A stretch of 14,823 nucleotides of DNA from Candidatus Falkowbacteria bacterium CG23_combo_of_CG06-09_8_20_14_all_49_15 (GTDB lineage Bacteria > Patescibacteriota > Patescibacteriia > Patescibacteriales > UM-FILTER-48-10), in contig PCSD01000020.1 in assembly GCA_002771615.1 (NCBI GenBank), positions 1 through 14,823 of the forward strand, read 5' to 3'. Position numbers and translations under genes: made by a program. Positions 1 through 5,756 of the stretch are shown here, one piece after another. Position 1 is the first letter of the stretch. Every line of letters starts with the position of its first letter. The notes below the pieces were generated by a model. It made no database searches and was not told the DNA's origin. It worked only from the letters and a program-made list of their open reading frames with translations.

Positions 1-31
1 ATACTTATTATATAATATTGTAGAAAAATAT

Positions 32-59
32 TTGACATAATTATAACAAGGTATATACT
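32..59 (+). promoter_or_regulatory. candidate sigma70-type promoter
   Basis: The -35 box TTGACA (32-37) is a perfect match and the -10 box TATACT (54-59) differs from consensus at one base, with a 16-base spacer. Transcription would start near 66 and run right. No ORF begins soon after it, and a terminator-like hairpin follows at 162-190, so it may drive a short RNA rather than the TrmB gene 320 bases away. In AT-rich DNA such boxes can arise by chance. Confidence 0.5.
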
Positions 60-65
60 GATATT

Positions 66-190
66 AACCATTATATTTTTTTGTTTTTTTTCATCCTTTC
101 TTGTTCTTTTCCAACCCGCCGCTCATCCTTTTTTCGGACGCGCGGCACTCATTTCATTTTTGGGGGCAAATTTATTTTGCCCCCTCTTTC
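66..190 (+). ncRNA. possible small untranslated RNA
   Basis: This is inferred only from the promoter at 32-59 and the terminator-like hairpin at 162-190. The roughly 125-base interval has no ORF with a ribosome site. It is U-rich at first, then contains a GC-rich hairpin candidate with arms GCCGC (118-122) and GCGGC (142-146). No known RNA family was recognised. It could equally be the untranslated tail of a gene lying left of the window. Confidence 0.22.
162..190 (+). terminator. candidate intrinsic terminator
   Basis: The arms GGGGGCAAA (162-170) and TTTGCCCCC (176-184) form a perfect 9-bp stem with a 5-base loop, followed by the pyrimidine-rich tract TCTTTC. The minus strand has A rather than T after the stem, so it works only rightward. 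It would end the transcript from 32-59 or from a gene left of the window. From 191 to 382 nothing else is well supported. Confidence 0.55.
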
Positions 191-382
191 ATTGCTAAAT
201 AAATTAATCTATATCCGCCTTGACAAATGTTTATTTTAGGCCGCAAATAAAAACTAAAATTTACCCCTGCCGTCGGGAGAAAAATTTGTCTATGCTAATA
301 ATATTGAATACATCCGTAAAAATCCCGTGAAAAAAGAAAGCCAGCGCTCGTGACCATAATTGAAGAAATAATAAATGGCCAT

Positions 383-1147
383 ATGGACAAAAGTCTGTTA
401 AAAAAACTCGGTTTGAGCGACAAAGAGATTGCCGTCTATCTTAAATTGTTGGAATACGGGGCTTTATCCGTGCGTTCGCTCGCCGCGATCGCCGGTCTGA
501 ACCGCGGTACCGTCTACGATCTCTTGAAAAATCTTCAGGCCGGCGGTTTGGTTTCCTATTTTCACGAATCCACCAAACAGAAATTCGTGGCCGAAGATCC
601 GGAAAAGATCCAGCCGTTGTTAGCGGCCAAAGAAGCGGATCTGCGGGAAGTGAAAAAGGGCCTTGTTGATTTGATTCCGGAACTTAAATCCCTGCAGGAC
701 AAAGAAGCCAGCCGTCCGACCACGAAATTTTATGAAGGCAAAAACGGCATACGCTTGATATTGGAAGATGTATTAAAAGTCACCGCTGATGTTGATGTTG
801 ATAAAGAATATTACATTTATTCGGCGACCAAGGCGAGCGACGACTTGCGCGCGGCCTATCCGGATTTTACCCGCGATCGCGTTCGGAAAAAAATCGCGGT
901 CAAGGCTATCTCTTTGGCGCGCGGCGGTCGCCTCCATGGCCTGGATGAGCGCCGTTGGCTCGGAACGCATGACGAATCCGCCACTTATATTATTATTTAT
1001 GCCGGTCGTTGCGCCTTCATTTCCCGCGACCACCAGGGCGCGCCCCTCGGCGTGATCATTGAAAATACAGCGATTTACGAGACACAGAAGATCATTTTTT
1101 TACGTCTCTGGGAGATGCTCGGCCGGACCGCGGCCGCGGAGAAATAA
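383..1147 (+). CDS. TrmB-family transcriptional regulator
   Basis: Predicted cytoplasmic DNA-binding regulator of 254 residues. The N-terminus (KKLGLSDKEIAVYLKLLEYG, residues 7-26) and the following segment with GLNRGTVYDLLKNL (38-51) form the winged helix-turn-helix typical of TrmB proteins. After a charged helical linker, TKFYEGKNGIRLILEDVL opens the C-terminal effector domain, which in characterised archaeal TrmB proteins binds sugars. A GTG at 350 in the same frame would add 11 residues (MTIIEEIINGH). ATG 383 was preferred because it puts the helix-turn-helix at the usual distance from the N-terminus; neither start has a strong ribosome site. glmS follows after only 28 bases, so the two are probably cotranscribed, and control of amino-sugar supply is a reasonable but unproven guess. 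The ligand and operator are not visible. Confidence 0.85.
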   Translation: MDKSLLKKLGLSDKEIAVYLKLLEYGALSVRSLAAIAGLNRGTVYDLLKNLQAGGLVSYFHESTKQKFVAEDPEKIQPLLAAKEADLREVKKGLVDLIPELKSLQDKEASRPTTKFYEGKNGIRLILEDVLKVTADVDVDKEYYIYSATKASDDLRAAYPDFTRDRVRKKIAVKAISLARGGRLHGLDERRWLGTHDESATYIIIYAGRCAFISRDHQGAPLGVIIENTAIYETQKIIFLRLWEMLGRTAAAEK

Positions 1148-1175
1148 ACTTGACTGGAGAAAAAGGAGGAAAATT

Positions 1176-3002
1176 ATGTGCGGCATTATTGCTTATGTAG
1201 GCGATCAACCAGCACAGCCAATTATTTTGTCTGGTTTGCGGGCTTTGGAGTACCGTGGCTATGACAGCGCTGGTTTTGTGGTGAGAGAAAACGGCCAGTG
1301 GCGGCGTTGGCGAGCCAGTGGTCCAGTGGCGGCCTTAGCCGCGAAAATGAACGGTGCGTCCATACGAAGTGGTTGCGGTCTTGGGCATACGCGTTGGGCT
1401 ACCCATGGCGCGCCCACGGAAGTTAACGCTCATCCACACGCAGGCGGCCAGGACGAAGTGATGTTGGTTCATAATGGCATCGTAGAGAATTTTTCCCGCC
1501 TGAAAAAAAAGTTGGCGATGGTCGGAACGGTTTTCGTTTCCGAAACGGATACAGAAGTGCTGGCGCACCTAATCGCTCTCTGTTACGCGGGCGATTTGGT
1601 ATCGGCGGTGGCCGAAGCCATGTCCCGGACGGAAGGCCCTTTGGGAATCGCGGTCATGCACCGCGCCCGGCCGGACGAAATCGTGGTGGCCCGGCGCGGC
1701 AGTCCGATGCTCCTTGGTCTCACTGACCGAGGCCGGCTGGCCGCTTCGGACGCCGCCGCTTTCGCCGGCTGGACAGACCAGGTGATTTATCTGGCCGACA
1801 ACGAAATTGCCAGATTGACGGCGGATTCTCACCAGGTTTTTGACGCCCGGTCCGCGCGCGTGGATAAGGTCGTGACGACCATCAGCCCGGCCGAAACCGC
1901 GGCGGAATTGAACGGTTTCCCGCATTTCATGCGCAAGGAGATTTACGAGCAGGCCGAAACCGCGGCCAGCGCTTGGCGCGGCCGTTTGGATCCGGTTACC
2001 GGCGCGGTCAAACTGGGCGGTTTGCTGGATTGCCAGGAGAGATTGAAAAATTGCTCGGAGCTGATCATCGCGGCTTGCGGCACTTCTTATTACGCCGGCC
2101 TTTACGGCCAGTATCTTTTGTCCGAATCGGCCGGTCTGGACGCGCGCGCGGAAATCGCTTCCGAGTTCCGCTACTGCCAGCGTTCGTATCCGGCCGCCGC
2201 GGCCTTGCTGGCGATCAGCCAGTCCGGCGAAACTGCCGATACCTTGGCGGCGGTCCGTCTGGCGCAGGCGCAAGGTTTGCTGTCTTTGGGTCTGGTCAAT
2301 GTGGCCGGCAGCACTTTGGCGCGCGAAACCGCGGCCGGCGTTTACAACCATGCCGGCCCGGAAATCGGGGTCGCGTCCACAAAGATTTTCCTTTCCCAGC
2401 TCGCGATCTTCAACCTGCTGGCCCTTTTTTGGCGCCAGCTCCATGGCCGCGATCGGGCCGAGGATCTGGCTTGGGCGCAGGCGCTTGTGGGCTTGCCGGA
2501 CAAGATCCGGCAAGTGCTGGCCTTGGACAACCGGATCGCGGCGATCGCGGAAAGGTTCTGCCATTATCCGAATTGGCTTTTTCTGGGCCGGCATTTCAAT
2601 TATCCGGTCGCATTGGAAGGCGCCTTGAAACTCAAAGAGGTGTCATATATCCATGCGGAAGGCTATGCCGCCGGCGAAATGAAGCACGGACCGATCGCCC
2701 TGGTCAGTCCGGAAGTGCCGACCGTGGCGATCGCGCCCGCCGACCGCTTGCGGGCGAAGATGATCGGCAACATTATGGAGGTCAAGAGCCGCCGCGGGCC
2801 GGTCATCGCCATCATCACGGCCGGCGACGAGGAGATCAAGGAACTGGCGGACGAGGCCATTGAAATCCCGCCCACCTTGGATTGGCTTTATCCGCTCCTC
2901 GCAGTCATTCCTGGCCAGCTCTTGGCCTATCACGCCGCTTGCCTGCTCGGCCGGAACGTGGATCGGCCGCGTAATTTGGCCAAAAGCGTGACCGTGGAGT
3001 AG
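1176..3002 (+). CDS. glmS: glutamine--fructose-6-phosphate aminotransferase (isomerizing)
   Basis: GlmS makes glucosamine-6-phosphate from fructose-6-phosphate and glutamine, the first step toward UDP-GlcNAc for peptidoglycan. The 608 residues match the family length (about 609 in E. coli). Residue 2 is the nucleophile Cys (MCGIIAYVG), exposed after Met removal. HTRWATHG (71-78) and NGIVEN (100-105) belong to the glutaminase domain. The first SIS domain has CGTSYYAG (301-308) and SQSGETADT (348-356); the second has EGALKLKEVSYIHAEGYAAG. The C-terminus NLAKSVTVE carries the sugar-site lysine at 603. ATG 1176 was chosen, although the frame is open further left, because of AAGGAGGA at 1163-1170, six to seven bases upstream, and the obligatory Met-Cys start. 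No key residue is missing. Codon choice in the first roughly 390 bases looks less GC-rich than the rest. Confidence 0.98.
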   Translation: MCGIIAYVGDQPAQPIILSGLRALEYRGYDSAGFVVRENGQWRRWRASGPVAALAAKMNGASIRSGCGLGHTRWATHGAPTEVNAHPHAGGQDEVMLVHNGIVENFSRLKKKLAMVGTVFVSETDTEVLAHLIALCYAGDLVSAVAEAMSRTEGPLGIAVMHRARPDEIVVARRGSPMLLGLTDRGRLAASDAAAFAGWTDQVIYLADNEIARLTADSHQVFDARSARVDKVVTTISPAETAAELNGFPHFMRKEIYEQAETAASAWRGRLDPVTGAVKLGGLLDCQERLKNCSELIIAACGTSYYAGLYGQYLLSESAGLDARAEIASEFRYCQRSYPAAAALLAISQSGETADTLAAVRLAQAQGLLSLGLVNVAGSTLARETAAGVYNHAGPEIGVASTKIFLSQLAIFNLLALFWRQLHGRDRAEDLAWAQALVGLPDKIRQVLALDNRIAAIAERFCHYPNWLFLGRHFNYPVALEGALKLKEVSYIHAEGYAAGEMKHGPIALVSPEVPTVAIAPADRLRAKMIGNIMEVKSRRGPVIAIITAGDEEIKELADEAIEIPPTLDWLYPLLAVIPGQLLAYHAACLLGRNVDRPRNLAKSVTVE

Positions 3003-3031
3003 CTCTTTTTTGCTCTTTTTTTAACAATATC

Positions 3032-3060
3032 AGCCGCCTTTAATTACCAGGCGGCTTTTT
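3032..3060 (+). terminator. intrinsic terminator of glmS
   Basis: A perfect 8-bp stem, AGCCGCCT (3032-3039) with AGGCGGCT (3049-3056), has a 9-base loop and is followed by a T run to 3060. It lies 30 bases after the glmS stop. The minus strand lacks a T tract, so it is directional. Confidence 0.88.
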
Positions 3061-3241
3061 AAATCGTTTTATTTTTTCAATTCAGGCGGTAGAAAAACGT
3101 TTTTGATCCAATTTTTGCGGGCGTTTAAAATCAATCAATATATAATCCGAACAACCAGAAAGCGATTTTTTCCAAACATTCCGGATTATGGCCTGACAGT
3201 TGCGAATATTTTTCAGAAAGGTTAAAATTAAGGCATTAAGA

Positions 3242-3269
3242 TTGACTGGCGAATTTTTTGCGCTATAAG
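3242..3269 (+). promoter_or_regulatory. candidate promoter for the EndoQ-like gene
   Basis: TTGACT (3242-3247) and TATAAG (3264-3269), each one base from consensus, are separated by 16 bases. It points to the gene at 3534 and would give a leader of about 260 bases containing the palindrome and hairpins listed below. Confidence 0.45.
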
Positions 3270-3328
3270 TTATCCCGCCAGAAAGAAAATTGTCACGCTC
3301 GGCGGCGGTTTGGCCAGCAGATATTGAT

Positions 3329-3359
3329 ATTATACTATTAAATAACCGACGCTTGTCAA
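3329..3359 (-). promoter_or_regulatory. candidate minus-strand promoter
   Basis: Read on the minus strand, TTGACA (3359-3354) and TATAAT (3334-3329) are both perfect but separated by 19 bases, longer than optimal. It would transcribe leftward across the startless open frame toward the glmS terminator. Confidence 0.4.
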
Positions 3360-3379
3360 AGAAGGTGATAAACAGATAT

Positions 3380-3396
3380 CAAGAATGATATTCTTG
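3380..3396. promoter_or_regulatory. operator-like palindrome
   Basis: CAAGAAT and ATTCTTG are perfect 7-base inverted arms around GAT. The site lies downstream of the plus promoter candidate and just upstream of the minus one, a position where a repressor could affect both. No known binding consensus was matched. Confidence 0.3.
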
Positions 3397-3467
3397 TTCA
3401 GCGGCGGAACGCGGCCGGCGTTTTTGGGGGCAAGGCCGGGTCGTGCGCGCCAACTTATTAAGCACAA

Positions 3468-3498
3468 CGGGCGATTTCGCCCGCTCGGACCGTGTCCG
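3468..3498 (+). other. two tandem hairpins upstream of the EndoQ-like gene
   Basis: Arms CGGGCGA (3468-3474) and TCGCCCG (3477-3483) are followed by CGGAC (3486-3490) and GTCCG (3494-3498), then TTTAAAG. They sit 35 bases before the ATG at 3534 in a GC-rich island and could form a structured RNA leader. The T run is too short for a convincing terminator. Confidence 0.35.
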
Positions 3499-3533
3499 TT
3501 TAAAGAAGATTATCAGCCAGATCATCAAATCAT

Positions 3534-4841
3534 ATGCGGCAAATCGCTGATCTGCACATCCATTCCCGTTTTTCCCGCGCTTGTTCGGGCGATTTGACGT
3601 TGGCTAATTTGGATAGAATCGGCCGGACCAAGGGCGTGGACATCATCGCCACCGGCGATTTCACCCAGCCGGATTGGTTTGGGGAATTGCGCGGACAGCT
3701 GGCGCCGGCGCCGGCGCGCGCGCGGAAAAAAGGCGAGCTTTATATTTTTTCCGTGGCCCCGGATGAGAAGGTCAAATTCATCTTGTCCGCTGAAGTCGCG
3801 CTGATTTTCAAGAAATTTGACCGGGTACGGCGCATCCATTTGGTCGCGCACGCGCCGGACTTGGACGCGGCGGCCGCCTTGAACGCGGCTTTGGCCGCCA
3901 AATATAATATCCATTCGGACGGCCGCCCGATTTTAGGCATGTCCGCCGAAGATTTCTGCGGCCTGTGTTTTTCCGTCAATCCGCATTTCATAATTTATCC
4001 GGCTCATATCTGGACGCCTTGGTTTTCCGTGTTCGGATCCAAATCCGGCTTTGACCGGCTGGAAGAATGTTTTGGCGAATACACGGGCCGCATCCGCGCT
4101 TATGAAACCGGCTTGTCCAGCGATCCGGCCATGAATTGGCGCCTGTCCGCTTTGGACGATCTGACCAGGCTGTCCAATTCGGACGCGCACAGTTTGCCGA
4201 ACATCGGCCGGGAAGCGAACGTTTTTGAATTAACTGATGTTTCATATGATGAGTTATACGACGTAATTGATCATCATCAAGACGGTCAAGATGAGCGGTC
4301 AGCCGCGGCCGCGCGGGACAAGCATAAATCATATTTAGATTATACTTTGGAATTTTATCCGGAAGAAGGCATGTACCATTATGACGGCCATCGCGCTTGC
4401 GGCGTCTGTCTCGCGCCGGAGGCAAGCGCCCAGCACCGCGGCCGGTGTCCGGTTTGCCATCGTCCTTTGACCATCGGCGTTTTGAGCCGTGTGGCCGAAT
4501 TGGCCGACCGGCCGGCTGGTTACCAGCTCGCGTCCGCGCCCGGCTTCCGCCGCTTGGTGGAACTGGACAAGATTATTGCCGAGACCTTGGGCGTGAAAAG
4601 CCGGAGCGCCGCCAAAGTCAAGAGAGAATATGAGCGCTTGTTCGGCGCTTTGGGTACGGAAATGGCCATCCTCTTGGACCGCACGATTGACGAGATCAAA
4701 GCAGTGTCTCCGGCCAGCGCGGAAGGGATCCGCCGCGTGCGCGCTGAAGAAGTGAACATTCAGCCCGGTTTTGACGGCCAATACGGCCAGGTGAAAATTT
4801 TTACTGCCGAGGAAAAGCACAGGCAAAGCAGTTTGCTTTGA
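3534..4841 (+). CDS. EndoQ-like PHP-domain DNA endonuclease
   Basis: This 435-residue protein resembles endonuclease Q, known from Thermococcales and some bacteria, which nicks DNA 5' to deaminated bases (uracil, hypoxanthine, xanthine) and abasic sites. Such proteins are often mislabelled as UvrD helicase. The PHP domain begins with ADLHIHS (metal ligands His8, His10), then GDFTQPDW (41-48), Glu87, His102/His106, PAHIWTPWFS (156-165, His158), ETGLSSDP (191-198) and SNSDAHS (214-220). A zinc finger follows (Cys289, Cys292, Cys305, Cys308), then a helical C-terminal region. No helicase motifs are present. ATG 3534 is the only start after the in-frame stop at 3501, but it lacks a ribosome site. 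Its sequence features fit catalysis; substrate choice is inferred from the family. Confidence 0.88.
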   Translation: MRQIADLHIHSRFSRACSGDLTLANLDRIGRTKGVDIIATGDFTQPDWFGELRGQLAPAPARARKKGELYIFSVAPDEKVKFILSAEVALIFKKFDRVRRIHLVAHAPDLDAAAALNAALAAKYNIHSDGRPILGMSAEDFCGLCFSVNPHFIIYPAHIWTPWFSVFGSKSGFDRLEECFGEYTGRIRAYETGLSSDPAMNWRLSALDDLTRLSNSDAHSLPNIGREANVFELTDVSYDELYDVIDHHQDGQDERSAAAARDKHKSYLDYTLEFYPEEGMYHYDGHRACGVCLAPEASAQHRGRCPVCHRPLTIGVLSRVAELADRPAGYQLASAPGFRRLVELDKIIAETLGVKSRSAAKVKREYERLFGALGTEMAILLDRTIDEIKAVSPASAEGIRRVRAEEVNIQPGFDGQYGQVKIFTAEEKHRQSSLL

Positions 4842-4845
4842 CAGC

Positions 4846-4883
4846 AAAAATTAAAAAACTCCTGGTCAGATGGGCGCCAGGGG
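4846..4883 (-). terminator. intrinsic terminator of the 94-residue minus-strand gene
   Basis: On the minus strand, CCCCTGG (4883-4877) pairs with CCAGGAG (4865-4859) through seven pairs including one G-U, with an 11-base loop. T runs of six and five follow (4858-4853, 4850-4846). It lies just past the stop of the minus gene and just right of the convergent EndoQ-like gene. Confidence 0.75.
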
Positions 4884-4891
4884 TGTTGTTG

Positions 4892-5176
4892 TTATTCTTC
4901 TGGTTTTTTTGTTATGACGTTCTGGATCGGATTGACCGGTTTATTAGCATCCCAGTCATATCTTTCGTAAAGACGCGCCGGGCCCAAAAAAAGACCGTAT
5001 TGGCGCAAGGGGTAAAATCTTGTTGCAGATTTATCTACTGATGGTAAAATTGTTTGCAATTGGCCGCTTTTTTCCTGCCCGAGCACCGGCTCGTTTGCTT
5101 CGGTTTTTTGGCATAATTGGCCAAGCCACAACAAAAAGCAAAATTCAAAAACCATTACCTTTATTTTTTTTCCCAT
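4892..5176 (-). CDS. small putative exported protein, unknown function
   Basis: A 94-residue protein, not recognised. The start (ATG at 5176-5174) is firm: AGGAGGAG lies at 5190-5183, six bases upstream. The N-terminus MGKKIKVMVFEFCFLLWLGQ has a basic head and hydrophobic core like a signal peptide or anchor; QKTEA before NEP could be a cleavage site near residue 27. No lipobox fits. The mature part is polar, with aromatic residues (RFYPLRQYG, LYERYDWD) and ends TKKPEE. A terminator follows at once. The gene is transcribed alone, convergent with the EndoQ-like gene and divergent from nrdR. Ribosome site, codon use, signal and terminator together make it real; a plus-strand ORF in the same place (4838-5041) is its shadow. 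Confidence 0.72.
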   Translation of the reverse strand: MGKKIKVMVFEFCFLLWLGQLCQKTEANEPVLGQEKSGQLQTILPSVDKSATRFYPLRQYGLFLGPARLYERYDWDANKPVNPIQNVITKKPEE

Positions 5177-5493
5177 TTTTTACTCCTCCTTTTTTTTATT
5201 ATTTATGTTTAATGAGTAGCCTCATTTTTGAGGCCAGACCTGCTTGCATTGTTAAAGAACAACGAAGCAGTATAATAATCTTTTAGACTATTCTGAGAAC
5301 AGAACAATTGATAAAAATTAACTTGGCCGCGTTGGCAAATTGAATTTCAGTTGCCGGAAGATTTAAATATGATGGATCAAAAACTTTAGGGAACAGACGA
5401 CCAAAATACGGAAAACATTTTTCTGTCCACTCGATTTTATTTATTACTCCAAAGTATAAGTATTTTTTTAGTCAAAAATAATAATTTTTTAGC

Positions 5494-5522
5494 CTGATAT
5501 TTTTTATTTGTTGTGCTATAAT
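5494..5522 (+). promoter_or_regulatory. candidate upstream promoter for the nrd operon
   Basis: A perfect TATAAT (5517-5522) preceded by TGC (extended -10) and a weak -35 CTGATA (5494-5499) at 17 bases. DnaA-box-like sites lie just downstream. It is weaker than the promoter at 5636-5663. Confidence 0.4.
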
Positions 5523-5532
5523 GGAAATGAAC

Positions 5533-5559
5533 TTATTCACAGCCAATGACTTATACACA
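5533..5559 (+). promoter_or_regulatory. pair of DnaA-box-like sites
   Basis: TTATTCACA (5533-5541) and TTATACACA (5551-5559) both fit the TTATNCACA DnaA-box consensus. They are direct repeats, 18 bases apart start to start. DnaA regulates ribonucleotide reductase genes in E. coli, so control of the nrd operon is plausible. Two boxes are too few to propose an origin. Confidence 0.45.
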
Positions 5560-5635
5560 GCGGAAGCGAAAAAAATTCAACGGAAAAAAAATATTCAAAA
5601 ATAAAAAACCTAAAAATTAGCCACGAAAAAATCGT

Positions 5636-5663
5636 TTGACAAGCAATCTTCTTGTGGTATAAT
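5636..5663 (+). promoter_or_regulatory. main promoter of the nrdR-nrdD-nrdG operon
   Basis: Perfect TTGACA (5636-5641) and TATAAT (5658-5663) with a 16-base spacer, plus the extended -10 TGG. Transcription should start near 5670. It is the best promoter in the window. Confidence 0.82.
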
Positions 5664-5690
5664 TATTACATACACCACAAGATATAGTAT
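5642..5690 (+). promoter_or_regulatory. NrdR-box pair (one good, one degenerate)
   Basis: CCACAAGATATAGTAT (5675-5690) matches about 13 of 16 positions of the published NrdR consensus (acaCwAtATaTwGtgt). A poorer candidate, AGCAATCTTCTTGTGG (5642-5657), fills exactly the spacer between the -35 and -10 boxes. Known NrdR sites come in pairs with centres about three helical turns apart; here it is 33 bases. Binding there would block RNA polymerase, so the operon is probably autoregulated by NrdR. The left box alone would not be convincing. Confidence 0.6.
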
Positions 5691-5704
5691 CAACACGGAG
5701 GCAG

Positions 5705-5756
5705 ACACCTTTGGCCCTTTTAAGAAGAAGCGAAGCACAAACAAAGGTGTTTTTTT
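5705..5756 (+). terminator. terminator-like attenuator hairpin in the nrdR leader
   Basis: ACACCTTTG (5705-5713) and CAAAGGTGT (5742-5750) pair perfectly over 9 bp, with a 28-base loop, and are followed by T7 (5750-5756). It lies between the operon promoter and nrdR, where a terminator would stop nrdR expression. The 3' arm contains AAAGGTG, a possible ribosome site for the ORF starting at 5757, so folding could block both transcription and translation. No known riboswitch fold was recognised. The long loop weakens the hairpin unless something stabilises it. Confidence 0.55.

Larger units (their letters stand above)
3082..3378 (-). other. startless open frame, possible gene remnant
   Basis: On the minus strand one frame is open for 98 codons between TGA at 3381-3379 and TGA at 3084-3082, in DNA AT-rich enough for stops to be frequent. 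The translation looks protein-like (FNSIISISAGQTAAERDNF near the start, DFKRPQKLDQKRFSTA at the end), but no ATG, GTG or TTG lies in its first two-thirds and no family was recognised. It begins almost on top of the minus promoter candidate at 3359-3329. It may be a degraded gene, an unusual start or chance. Confidence 0.2.
3061..3533. other. non-coding gap between glmS and the EndoQ-like gene
   Basis: The 473-base gap changes character: 3061-3400 is AT-rich, 3400-3500 is markedly GC-rich. No ORF with a believable start was found on either strand. It holds a plus promoter candidate (3242-3269), an opposed minus promoter candidate (3329-3359), a startless minus open frame (3378-3082), a 17-base palindrome (3380-3396) and two tandem hairpins (3468-3498), each listed separately. 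A 70-codon plus frame from 3385 overlaps the next gene and was not accepted. Confidence 0.6.
5191..5632. other. divergent intergenic region before nrdR
   Basis: AT-rich and without genes. Near its left end are two mutually exclusive hairpins, GCCTCA/TGAGGC (5219-5224, 5229-5234) and ATGAG/CTCAT (5212-5216, 5221-5225), in what would be the leader of the minus-strand 94-residue gene; no convincing minus promoter was found. A weak plus promoter candidate is TTGTTA (5249-5254) with TATAAT (5271-5276). The right part has a second promoter candidate and DnaA-box-like sites, listed separately. Nothing else is supported in 5280-5490. Confidence 0.5.

Noticed and set aside
220..250. TTGACA at 220-225 as a promoter for the TrmB gene
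   Set aside because: No acceptable -10 box lies 15-19 bases downstream.
1569..2594. 341-codon minus-strand frame opposite glmS
   Set aside because: It is an antisense shadow of a GC-rich conserved gene; no domain or start signal is seen. Similar long antisense frames opposite nrdD and prfB were rejected for the same reason.
3385..3597. 70-codon plus-strand frame before the EndoQ-like gene
   Set aside because: It overlaps the start of a firmly identified gene, has no properly spaced ribosome site and lies over a hairpin-rich, compositionally odd stretch.
4838..5041. 67-codon plus-strand frame with a hydrophobic stretch
   Set aside because: It is antisense to the 94-residue minus gene, which has a ribosome site, signal peptide and terminator. 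It has none of these.
5533..5559. Replication origin at the DnaA-box-like sites
   Set aside because: Only two sites are present, with no dnaA or dnaN nearby; a regulatory role for nrd is more likely.
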